Positions 25,323 through 32,718 of a stretch of DNA of 64,000 bases are shown here, in pieces (within the stretch, counting starts at the first letter, position 1; each line of letters starts with the position of its first letter). Below the pieces are notes generated by a model. The model was not told the DNA's origin. It made no database searches and saw only the letters and a list, made by a program, of their open reading frames with translations. The stretch lies in contig JAIEMJ010000007.1 of assembly GCA_019752335.1 (NCBI GenBank), positions 176,164 through 240,163 on the forward strand. The letters run 5' to 3'. Source of the DNA: Bryobacteraceae bacterium (lineage in GTDB: Bacteria; Acidobacteriota; Terriglobia; Bryobacterales; Bryobacteraceae). Both the position numbers and the translations under genes were made by a program.

Positions 25323-27626
25323 GTGATTCAGCGCTACGGCTATATCTTATTCATTTTCATGATGTTGGGGCTAGGAACGGCGGCGGCGCAGGAGCCGGTG
25401 TCCCAGATCCGCGTGGGTACCAGTGTCCCCAACGTTCGTTTTGAGGTGGATGGCGTTCTGTATCAGTCGACGCAGACCTTCTTCTGGGCGCGCGGATCGA
25501 AGCACATCCTCAGCCTGATTCCGGACCAACCTTCACGCGTGGCTGGCACGCGCTACAACTTCACCGGTTGGGCACTTTCCGACGGCACCAGTTTTGGTTC
25601 GCTGCCCGTCGTCACCGTCACCGCCGATCCCTCCATTACGTCGGTGATTGCCAGCGTGACCGTGGAGCACACGATCTACCTCTATTTCTACGACTGTCCG
25701 AATCCGCAGGTGAAGTGTCCAGGGAGCAATGGGCAAGTGACGGTGAACGGCCAGGCCTATTACGGCGGCACGCAGTTGTGGTTGGGCGCGGGCGCGAATG
25801 TGTCGATCTCGGCGGAACCTGCGCAAGGCTTTGTATTCGGTGGCTGGAGTCAAGCTTTCGGGCCTGATCTGGACCGGCGGCCGATTCTGACGTTTGTCCA
25901 CGACCGGCCGCGCAGCATCTTCGCGCGTTTCGATGGCGCCAAGCCGATTCGTCTCGAAACCGTGCCACCGGCCCTGACGGTGCTGGTGGACCGGACGCCG
26001 GTGCGGACGCCCGTAGATCTCGATTGGGCCTTTGGTACGCCGAAGTTGCTGAGCGCGGCCGCGCAGCGCGATGAGTTCGGATCGATGTGGGTTCTGGAAG
26101 GCTTTGACGGCCTGCCGAAGGGCCAGAACGTCGTCTACACGCCCGCGGTGGGGGCGAGTAATCTGTCGGTGGTGACGGCGCGATTTATTCCGGGGGCTTC
26201 GTTAACGGTCTCCACGAATCCCGTGGGGCTGAAGGTGAAGGTGCAGGGCTCGGACAATCCGGTGGGCTACAACATCACCGCTGGGGTGGGGCGCACGATC
26301 GACGTGGAGGCGCCGCTCGAACAAACCGATGCCAGCGGGCGCAAGTACGTCTTTGACGGCTGGAGCAACAACGGCACCGCGGCCCAGACGATCACCCTGC
26401 CGTTGCGCGGCCTGAACCTGATCGCCCGTTATCGCAAGTTGAACCGGGTGATTGTCGACACGCGGCCGTCGGGGTATCCGGTGACGGTGGATGGCCGGAC
26501 GTGCCCTTCGCCGTGCGTGGTGGACCGGGAGAGCGCGGCCACGGCGCAGATTGCCGCCTCCCCCATCGTGGGGTTGACGAACGAATTCAGCCGCCTGGAG
26601 TTCACGGGTTGGCAGGACGGACCGGTGGGCGCCACGCGCGGGGTTACCTTTGACGCGGACGCGAAGAGCGTGGTGGCGGTATACCAGTCCGCGCACCGGA
26701 TTTTTGTGGGGGCGAATCCCGAACGCGCGGCGCGCATTACGTTCTCCCCGGCGAGTCCGGATGGCTTCTACCGCTTCGGTACGAACGTGACGATGAATGT
26801 CGAAGCCGTGCCGGGCTTCCGTTTCCGGCGCTGGGAAGGCGACCTCACTGGCACCTTCGCCAACACCGTCCTGCCGGTTACCGCTCCGCGCCAGGCCACC
26901 GCGTTCTTCGACAGCGTTCCTTTTGCGGATCCGGCCGGAGTGCGCAACGCGGCGGCGGAAACACCGGAGCCGGGCGTGGCGCCGGGCTCGGTGGCGGCCA
27001 TCATCGGAACGAATCTGACGGATCGCACGGAGCAGAGCCCGAGCGGCCCATTGGCTCAAACCCTGGGCGGGGTGATCGTACGGCTCGGTACGCGCCTGCT
27101 GCCCATCTTCTGGGTGTCGCCCGAACGGATCGACTTTCAGGTGCCGTCGGATTTAGAGCCGGGTACGTACCGCGTGGCGGTGGTGCGGACGGGCCAGCCG
27201 GAGGTGGTGAGCGACTTACTGGTGGTACGCAACGCTCCCGGCATCTTTACGCGTGACGACGGACCCGCCGGGCAGACGCCGGTGGCGGTCGCCTTCCGCG
27301 CCAACGGCAACCCGGTGACGGTGGACGCTCCCGCCGTCGCGGGCGAGCAGGTTACCCTGCTCACTACGGGTGGTAGTCCGTATGATCTGCTCGCGCCGGA
27401 CGGTTTCCCGCTGCCAGACTTCCTCACGTATCGCTTTCTCGATAGCGCGCAGGTGCTGCTGGGCGATCTGACGATTGACCCCAGTTTCGCGGGCGGACGC
27501 GGCGGACAGGTGGGCGTGAATGCGATTCGCTTTGTGGTGCCGGGTGCCGCTGCCGGGCAGGCGCTGAACCTCAAGCTCCGGGTGAATGGCCGGGAGAGCA
27601 ACACGGTGGTGCTCCCGGTCCGGTAG
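25323..27626 (+). CDS. Secreted protein with repeated beta domains and Solibacter-type C-terminal domain (TIGR03437-like)
   Basis: About 767 residues from the GTG at 25323, which places a signal peptide (YILFIFMMLGLGTAAAQ) at the N-terminus; the frame is open from 25281. The body holds repeated modules of roughly 75-90 residues with YNFTGWALSDG, FVFGGWS, YVFDGWSNNG, LEFTGWQDG and FRFRRWEGD, the F-x-G-W pattern of Listeria/Bacteroides-type surface repeats. From about residue 535 comes the Solibacter-type domain: AAETPEPGVAPGSVAAIIG, VSPERIDFQVP, and GTYRVAVVRTGQPEVVS. Extracellular or cell-surface; a role in adhesion is a guess. The C-terminal domain is the best lineage marker in the window. 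Confidence 0.85.
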   Translation: MIQRYGYILFIFMMLGLGTAAAQEPVSQIRVGTSVPNVRFEVDGVLYQSTQTFFWARGSKHILSLIPDQPSRVAGTRYNFTGWALSDGTSFGSLPVVTVTADPSITSVIASVTVEHTIYLYFYDCPNPQVKCPGSNGQVTVNGQAYYGGTQLWLGAGANVSISAEPAQGFVFGGWSQAFGPDLDRRPILTFVHDRPRSIFARFDGAKPIRLETVPPALTVLVDRTPVRTPVDLDWAFGTPKLLSAAAQRDEFGSMWVLEGFDGLPKGQNVVYTPAVGASNLSVVTARFIPGASLTVSTNPVGLKVKVQGSDNPVGYNITAGVGRTIDVEAPLEQTDASGRKYVFDGWSNNGTAAQTITLPLRGLNLIARYRKLNRVIVDTRPSGYPVTVDGRTCPSPCVVDRESAATAQIAASPIVGLTNEFSRLEFTGWQDGPVGATRGVTFDADAKSVVAVYQSAHRIFVGANPERAARITFSPASPDGFYRFGTNVTMNVEAVPGFRFRRWEGDLTGTFANTVLPVTAPRQATAFFDSVPFADPAGVRNAAAETPEPGVAPGSVAAIIGTNLTDRTEQSPSGPLAQTLGGVIVRLGTRLLPIFWVSPERIDFQVPSDLEPGTYRVAVVRTGQPEVVSDLLVVRNAPGIFTRDDGPAGQTPVAVAFRANGNPVTVDAPAVAGEQVTLLTTGGSPYDLLAPDGFPLPDFLTYRFLDSAQVLLGDLTIDPSFAGGRGGQVGVNAIRFVVPGAAAGQALNLKLRVNGRESNTVVLPVR

Positions 27627-27661
27627 TCCAATTCCGGTAATCCAATTCCGGTAATCCAATT
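27627..27661 (+). repeat. Tandem repeat, 14-base unit, 2.5 copies
   Basis: Two exact copies of TCCAATTCCGGTAA (27627-27640 and 27641-27654) and a partial third, directly after the stop codon at 27624-27626. The preceding coding bases CCGGTCCGGTAG suggest it arose by slippage of the gene's own end. Confidence 0.7.
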
Positions 27662-27720
27662 GAAACGCAGACGGGGTGTGAATTCTGGCACCATAGGGGG
27701 CAGTGCTCCCGCGCGCCGCC

Positions 27721-29196
27721 ATGACCGCAAAAATCTTCCTCAAGCTGATCACCGCCGTACTGTTTGTGCTCGTCGTCTCCCTGGTCGTGGTCGACTTCAT
27801 GGCTTCGAAGATCGCCGAGACATCCTATGTCGACACGCTCAGCCGTGAACTGGCCAGCAAGTGCCGCATTCTGGCGCTGGCCGATCTGTCCCCGGAGAAA
27901 TTCCGGGCCTTTGCCCAGGCGGCCGGGGGGCGTATCACACTGATTGCCCGGGATGGGCGCGTGCTGTCCGATTCGGAAAACGATCCGGCGAAAATGGAGA
28001 ATCACCGCCGGCGGCCGGAGGTGGAGGCGGCGCTTCAGGGCCAGGTGGGTACCAGCCGGCGGTCGAGCCCGACGATGCCGGGGTCGCAGTTCCTGTATAT
28101 CGCGATCCCCCAGGAGTCCGGCGCGCTGCGGTTGGCGGTGCCGCTGCGCAGCGTCGACGCGCAGGTGAACGCAATTCGTTTTCAAATGTTGGGCGCGACA
28201 ACGCTGGCCTTCCTGCCCGCCATTCTGATTTCGGCGTTCTTCGCACGTTATTTTTCGGCCCGCTTGGGCGCGGTGATCGAGTTTGCGCACCAGTTGGCGC
28301 AAGGGAACTTTTCGGCGCGGTTGGGCGGCACGGGTTCAGGGGGTACGGCGGCGGGCGGCAACGAATTCGGTGTGCTGACGGCGCGCTTGAATGATACGGG
28401 CGAAAAGCTGCAGGAGATGTTTGAGCAGCTACAGAAGGAGCACGTGGAACTCGAGCGCCTGGAGCGCATCCGGAAGGACTTCGTCATCAACGTCTCGCAC
28501 GAATTGCGTACCCCGCTGGCGTCGATCCAAGGCTATGCCGAGACCCTGCTCGACGGCGCGCTGGAGGATCCGCACCACAACACCCGTTTCGTCAACATCA
28601 TCCGCCAGAACGCCGAACGGCTCACCCGTCTCACGGCGGACCTGCTGACGCTGTCGCGCGTCGAGCTCAAAAGCCAACGCTTTAACTTCGCTTCTTACTA
28701 CGTGAACGGCCTGCTGGATAATGCCCGCGACTCGATGAAGCCCATGGCGGACAAGCAGTCGATTGAGTTGCGCATGGACTACGCGGACCACAACGTCGAA
28801 GTCTTCTGCGACTCCGAGGCCATGCATCAGATTCTGACGAACCTGGTCGACAACGCGCTGAAATACACGGCCACCGGAGGCACCATCACGATTGGCGCGA
28901 AGCGGCTGGGGGAAAACGTCGAAGTCTGGGTGGGTGATACCGGCGTCGGCATTCCGGCGGAGGACCTGCCACGGTTGTTTGAGCGCTTCTACCGGGTGGA
29001 TAAGGCCCGTTCGCGGGAACTGGGCGGCACGGGACTGGGGTTGGCGATCGTGAAGCACCTGACGCGGTCCATGGGCGGCGACGTCCGGGTGGAGAGCGTG
29101 CTGGAGCGGGGTTCTACGTTTTATTTCACCGTCCCGATGCATGATTTGGGTTTGTCGTCGGAAGAAGCGATTCAACCTCACTTAACGGCTTCGTAA
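27721..29196 (+). CDS. phoR: PhoR-like sensor histidine kinase
   Basis: 491 residues from the ATG at 27721. N-terminal membrane helix (about 8-28), a periplasmic sensor of about 125 residues, a second helix (about 160-182), HAMP, then HisKA with His260 in NVSHELRTPLASIQGYAETLLDG. The ATPase domain carries the N box NLVDNALKYT, G1 GDTGVGIP, the F box LFERFYRVDKARSRELGG and G2 TGLGLAIVKH. The LDGALEDP stretch after the H box and the response regulator next door fit PhoR. Signal assumed to be phosphate status, from family and from the Pho-box-like repeats at its 3' end. Confidence 0.88.
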   Translation: MTAKIFLKLITAVLFVLVVSLVVVDFMASKIAETSYVDTLSRELASKCRILALADLSPEKFRAFAQAAGGRITLIARDGRVLSDSENDPAKMENHRRRPEVEAALQGQVGTSRRSSPTMPGSQFLYIAIPQESGALRLAVPLRSVDAQVNAIRFQMLGATTLAFLPAILISAFFARYFSARLGAVIEFAHQLAQGNFSARLGGTGSGGTAAGGNEFGVLTARLNDTGEKLQEMFEQLQKEHVELERLERIRKDFVINVSHELRTPLASIQGYAETLLDGALEDPHHNTRFVNIIRQNAERLTRLTADLLTLSRVELKSQRFNFASYYVNGLLDNARDSMKPMADKQSIELRMDYADHNVEVFCDSEAMHQILTNLVDNALKYTATGGTITIGAKRLGENVEVWVGDTGVGIPAEDLPRLFERFYRVDKARSRELGGTGLGLAIVKHLTRSMGGDVRVESVLERGSTFYFTVPMHDLGLSSEEAIQPHLTAS

Positions 29197-29210
29197 CTTT
29201 TCTGTAACTT
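29182..29210 (+). promoter_or_regulatory. Candidate Pho box before the response regulator
   Basis: GTAACTT at 29193-29199 and 29204-29210, exactly 11 bases apart, with an imperfect third unit (TTAACGG) at 29182-29188. Direct 7-base repeats with 4-base spacers are the PhoB binding format. The site spans the phoR stop codon and lies 30 bases before the regulator ATG. Confidence 0.55.
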
Positions 29211-29240
29211 GCACGCGCTATGGTCGAAAGGAGATAACCC

Positions 29241-29948
29241 ATGAAGAAGATTGTGTTGATTGAAGACGACTCCGACCTGTTCTCGTTGTTGAAGTACAAC
29301 CTCGAGAAAGAGGGCTTTCAGATGGCGGGCTCGCAGACGGGCAAAGGCGCCATTGAGTTGTGCCGGCGCGAGCGTCCGGACTTAATCCTGCTCGACATCA
29401 TGCTGCCCGATTCGGACGGCTTGGACATCTGCAAGGGCATCCGCAGCCACGCGGAACTGGCGCACATACCCGTCATATTCCTCACCGCGCGGGCGACCGA
29501 GACGGATCGCATTGTGGGCCTGGAACTCGGCGCCAATGACTACATCGTGAAGCCCTTCTTCGTGCGCGAGCTGATCGCCCGCATCAAAATCCAATTCCGT
29601 GGCCAGGGCGCGCCGCAGCGGACGCTGAAGGCCGGGGCGCTCGAGGTCGACCGCGAGAGCCTGCGCGTCAAGCTGAACGACACGGCGCTGCAACTCACCG
29701 CCACCGAGTTCAAGCTCCTCGAGTTTCTGATGACCCGCCCGGGAATCGTCTTCAGCCGGGAGCAGTTGCTCGATTCCGTGTGGGGCCATGATCGCGCCGT
29801 GACGGACCGCACCGTGGACGTCTACATCCTGCGTTTGCGCCAGAAGATCGAAGACGATCCGGCCGCGCCCACCTTCATCCGCTCCGTACGCGGCTTCGGC
29901 TATAGCTTCAATGAGAACGTGCCGGTGATGGTGCCCGTCGGCGCGTAA
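29241..29948 (+). CDS. phoB: PhoB-like OmpR-family response regulator
   Basis: 235 residues. The receiver domain has the acidic pair in IEDDSDLF, phosphorylation site Asp52 in LLDIMLPDSDG, Thr in FLTARA and Lys in YIVKPFF. The winged-helix OmpR/PhoB output domain follows (LQLTATEFKLLEFLM, VFSREQLLDSVWG, RTVDVYILRLRQKIE, RSVRGFGYSF). A strong AAGGAG site stands before the ATG. It pairs with the kinase just upstream. The repeats at 29182-29210 suggest self-regulation. Confidence 0.92.
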   Translation: MKKIVLIEDDSDLFSLLKYNLEKEGFQMAGSQTGKGAIELCRRERPDLILLDIMLPDSDGLDICKGIRSHAELAHIPVIFLTARATETDRIVGLELGANDYIVKPFFVRELIARIKIQFRGQGAPQRTLKAGALEVDRESLRVKLNDTALQLTATEFKLLEFLMTRPGIVFSREQLLDSVWGHDRAVTDRTVDVYILRLRQKIEDDPAAPTFIRSVRGFGYSFNENVPVMVPVGA

Positions 29949-29980
29949 TCGCCTCATACCGGGCGCACCGGCGTCGATGA

Positions 29981-29996
29981 GTCACCTTAGGGTGAC
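29981..29996 (+). other. Hairpin at the start of the degenerate-GGDEF gene
   Basis: GTCACC (29981-29986) pairs with GGTGAC (29991-29996) around TTAG, ending two bases before the ATG at 29999. It could mask the GGGTGA ribosome site or end the upstream transcript; no T-run follows. Confidence 0.4.
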
Positions 29997-29998
29997 CC

Positions 29999-30880
29999 AT
30001 GTTCTCTCTGCGTAAGCAAATCTCGCATCTCGACAATCTCTCCGAAACCTATCAGCACCTGCTTGAAGCCTGGGGGGCGATGATGGAGGCGGTGGTGAAG
30101 CACCTGCCGGACGCGCCGAAGGAGCTCTTTGAGGAGCCCCGGCGGCAGTTGAAGACGATTCGCGCGGGCGTGCAGCCAGCGCTCGACAAGCCCGGCATCA
30201 CCGATACACGCGACCGCTTTCAGGACGCGGTGGAGGACTACGGCAAAAAGCTCACCGGCTACGTGCGGCGGCAGGAACGCGAGACGATGGAGATCCTGGA
30301 TCTGCTGTCGTCGGTGGCGGATCAGTTTGCCCGGCGCGATAAGGATCACGGCGGGCGGATGCAAAGCATCGCGCGCAAGCTCCGTTTGCTCACCACGGGG
30401 ACGGACCTCGCGGAGATCAAGTGGAAGCTGGCGCAAGAGGTAGAGCAACTCGAGCGCGCGATGCAGGAGATGACGGCCGGCAACCAGGCCGCCTTGGCTC
30501 GCCTGCAGGACAGCCTGGCCGTCCGGTTGCCGCCAGCGGCGGCTGGTCCGCAGGGTCCGCCCGTCCAACGCCGCCCCGGGCGCCAGTGCATGGCGCTCTT
30601 TACGCTGGCCGCGGACGATCACCGGGCGCAGTCCATTGTCGCTGGCTTTCGCGAGCCGCACGATCATTTCGAATGCCTGGGTCCGGGCGAGTACGCGCTC
30701 ACGAAGGAGTGTTCGCTAATGGACATGATCACCGTGATGGAGGCGATCCGCGAGCAGCTTTACGCGGCAGGCTTCGATTGCCAGGCGGGCGCGGCGGAGC
30801 GTTTACGCGGCGAGGAGAGCGACGAGTTCGTGCGGCGGGCGCGGGAGAGCACGCACAGCCTGGCGGTGAAGGGTTTCTGA
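29999..30880 (+). CDS. Protein with helical N-terminus and degenerate GGDEF domain
   Basis: 293 residues, no signal peptide. Residues 1-180 are mostly amphipathic helix with coiled-coil character (EVEQLERAMQEMTAGNQAALARLQ). The last 95 residues fit the second half of a GGDEF domain, but the catalytic GGDEF is replaced by GPGEY at about 228-232, followed by the usual helix (MITVMEAIREQL) and ending AAERLRGEESDEFVRRARES. Much of the GTP-binding first half is absent, so it should not make cyclic di-GMP. The stop overlaps the start of the CpaE-like gene (TGATG), which points to a shared role. Confidence 0.6.
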   Translation: MFSLRKQISHLDNLSETYQHLLEAWGAMMEAVVKHLPDAPKELFEEPRRQLKTIRAGVQPALDKPGITDTRDRFQDAVEDYGKKLTGYVRRQERETMEILDLLSSVADQFARRDKDHGGRMQSIARKLRLLTTGTDLAEIKWKLAQEVEQLERAMQEMTAGNQAALARLQDSLAVRLPPAAAGPQGPPVQRRPGRQCMALFTLAADDHRAQSIVAGFREPHDHFECLGPGEYALTKECSLMDMITVMEAIREQLYAAGFDCQAGAAERLRGEESDEFVRRARESTHSLAVKGF

Positions 30881-32079
30881 TGCTGCGCGGCGTCCTGATT
30901 AGCGCGAGCCGCGAGCAGCGGTTCGGCGTCCATTCCTGGGCGGAGCAGACGCGCGGCGTGATGTTGCTGCGCGGCTTTGAAAGCTACCCGGCGGCCGACG
31001 ACTGGCGGCGCTTCCAGAACGCGCACGCGCCCCAGGTGGTCTTTCTCGATCTGGATACGCACTTCGAGCAGGCCCTGGCCTTCGCGGCGTCGCTCGAGCC
31101 GCATCTGTTCGTCGTGGGGCTCTTCAATCAGCCCGAGCCGCAGCGGATCATCGCGGCGATGCGGGCCGGGATTCACGAAGTCCTGTATTTGCCCTTCGAC
31201 GGCGAACTCTTCCGCGAAGCCTTGCTCCGGCTGGAGGAGGCCGCGCGCCAGGCGGCGGCGCATCGCCCGGTGTCGGACCAGGTCTACGCCTTTTTGCCGG
31301 CCAAGGCCGGCGACGGCGCCTCGGTCGTCGCCGCCAACGCCGCCATCCAACTGGCCTGCCTGCCCGACAACCGCGTCCTCCTGGCTGACCTCGACCTCTA
31401 CGCGGGCCTGTCGCGCTTCCTGCTGAAGCTGGCGAATTCGTTCTCCGCCCAGGACGCCCTGGAGCGCATCCTCGAAATCGACGATACCGTCTGGAGCGAA
31501 TTGGTCTGCCGTCCGGCCAACGCGGGCCAACTGGAGGTGCTCGGGGCCGGCATCCTGCGCCGTCCGCCGGACCAACTCGCCGTGCGCGCGCGCCGCCTGA
31601 TCGACTTCGCGCGCCGCCGTTATCGCGCGGTCTGCCTTGACCTGAGCGGCTGCCTGGACGAACTGGCCATCGAGGCGATCCAGGAGAGCCGCCGCACGTT
31701 TCTGGTGCTCACTCCGGACTTGGCCAGCGTCTACCAGGCCCGGGAGAAGATCCGCTTCCTGCAGGAACTGGGCCTGGAGGACCGCATCAGCGTGATCCTG
31801 AACCGCTGGCAGAAGGACGCCCCCATTCACATGGGCGGCATTGAGGAGGTGCTGGGTTTGCCGATCCAGCACACGCTCCCCGAGGATCGCGCGGCGGTGC
31901 AGCAAGCCACCATGCAGGGCGCGGCGATCTCCGGCGCGGCGTCGCTGGGGAAGGAACTACAGAAGCTGGCCTACGCCCTGTCCGATGGCCGAAGCCTGGC
32001 CCAGGTGGAGCCGCCCAAGCGCAAGATCGAATACTTCACGCTGTCGCCGGGCAAGTATACGCTACTGCCGGGACGATAG
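30880..32079 (+). CDS. CpaE/TadZ-like MinD-family ATPase
   Basis: 399 residues. The N-terminal 115 residues look like a receiver-type fold without an obvious phosphorylation pattern (QVVFLDLDTHFEQAL, FVVGLF, AGIHEVLYLPFDGELF), as in TadZ/CpaE. The MinD/ParA-like ATPase domain follows, with a deviant Walker A AKAGDGASVVAANAAIQLA (signature Lys142; Ala-Ser replaces the usual Lys-Thr), LLADLDLYAG and LDLSGCLDEL. CpaE/TadZ proteins place Tad pilus machinery at the cell pole. No other tad/cpa genes are in the window. ATP hydrolysis may be weak (inference). Confidence 0.75.
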   Translation: MLRGVLISASREQRFGVHSWAEQTRGVMLLRGFESYPAADDWRRFQNAHAPQVVFLDLDTHFEQALAFAASLEPHLFVVGLFNQPEPQRIIAAMRAGIHEVLYLPFDGELFREALLRLEEAARQAAAHRPVSDQVYAFLPAKAGDGASVVAANAAIQLACLPDNRVLLADLDLYAGLSRFLLKLANSFSAQDALERILEIDDTVWSELVCRPANAGQLEVLGAGILRRPPDQLAVRARRLIDFARRRYRAVCLDLSGCLDELAIEAIQESRRTFLVLTPDLASVYQAREKIRFLQELGLEDRISVILNRWQKDAPIHMGGIEEVLGLPIQHTLPEDRAAVQQATMQGAAISGAASLGKELQKLAYALSDGRSLAQVEPPKRKIEYFTLSPGKYTLLPGR

Positions 32080-32108
32080 TCTTATCAACGCTTACCGGAC
32101 ACGCCTGC

Positions 32109-32636
32109 CTACTGCTCCGCGACCGCTTTCATTTGCTTCAGCCCCTTCTCGAAGTCCGCGCCGACCGTCTTGTCCATGTTCATGAAAAAGTCGAAAGCTT
32201 TGGCCATGAAGTTGTTCGTACCGGTCATAATCCATTCCACTCTGGTGCCGGAGCCTTCGGGCTTCAGCACCAGTTCTGTCAGATTGGTGGCGGTCATGGG
32301 TTCCAGAAATTCGAGGCGGATGAGAACGCGTGCAGGGGGTTGGCTTTCGAGGATCGTCATTTTGCCCCGCCCGACGTCGCTGTTGCCGGACCACTCGTAG
32401 GTAGCGCCGGTGCCCGCTACAATGCTGCCCACCGACTTCTTCATCGCCGGATCCAGCTTGGCCCAGGGCGACCACGTGTCCCAACGGTTGAAGTCGTTGA
32501 CGAGGGCGAACACTTTTTCAGGCGGCGCGTTGACGGTGGCCGTACGCACTAGGCGAAAGTCGGCTGGGCGCGTCGCGATCAGGGCAGCCAAGGCTCCAAA
32601 CAACACGGCCAGGAGGCCAAACACTTTGATCAACAT
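32109..32636 (-). CDS. SRPBCC-family protein with N-terminal membrane anchor
   Basis: 175 residues. A hydrophobic start (VFGLLAVLFGALAALIA) is a membrane anchor or signal peptide. It is followed by a START/SRPBCC fold: VRTATVNAPPEKVFALVNDF, WDTWSPWAKLDP, YEWSGN, LEFLEPM, TRVEWIMTGTN and the long final helix KTVGADFEKGLKQMKAVAE. The family binds hydrophobic ligands in a deep cavity; no ligand can be named. An AAGGA site precedes the ATG at 32636. Confidence 0.85.
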   Translation of the reverse strand: MLIKVFGLLAVLFGALAALIATRPADFRLVRTATVNAPPEKVFALVNDFNRWDTWSPWAKLDPAMKKSVGSIVAGTGATYEWSGNSDVGRGKMTILESQPPARVLIRLEFLEPMTATNLTELVLKPEGSGTRVEWIMTGTNNFMAKAFDFFMNMDKTVGADFEKGLKQMKAVAEQ

Positions 32637-32718
32637 CAGGCGGTCCTTCTTTCCGGCAAAGTTGCTCCAATCTACTACAGGCCAGCCCGTCTTGACAACC
32701 GCAACCCGTGCCCAGGAC

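Noticed and set aside
27627..27661. Tandem repeat considered as a CRISPR start or attachment site
   Set aside because: Units abut without spacers and derive from the end of the preceding gene; slippage explains it.
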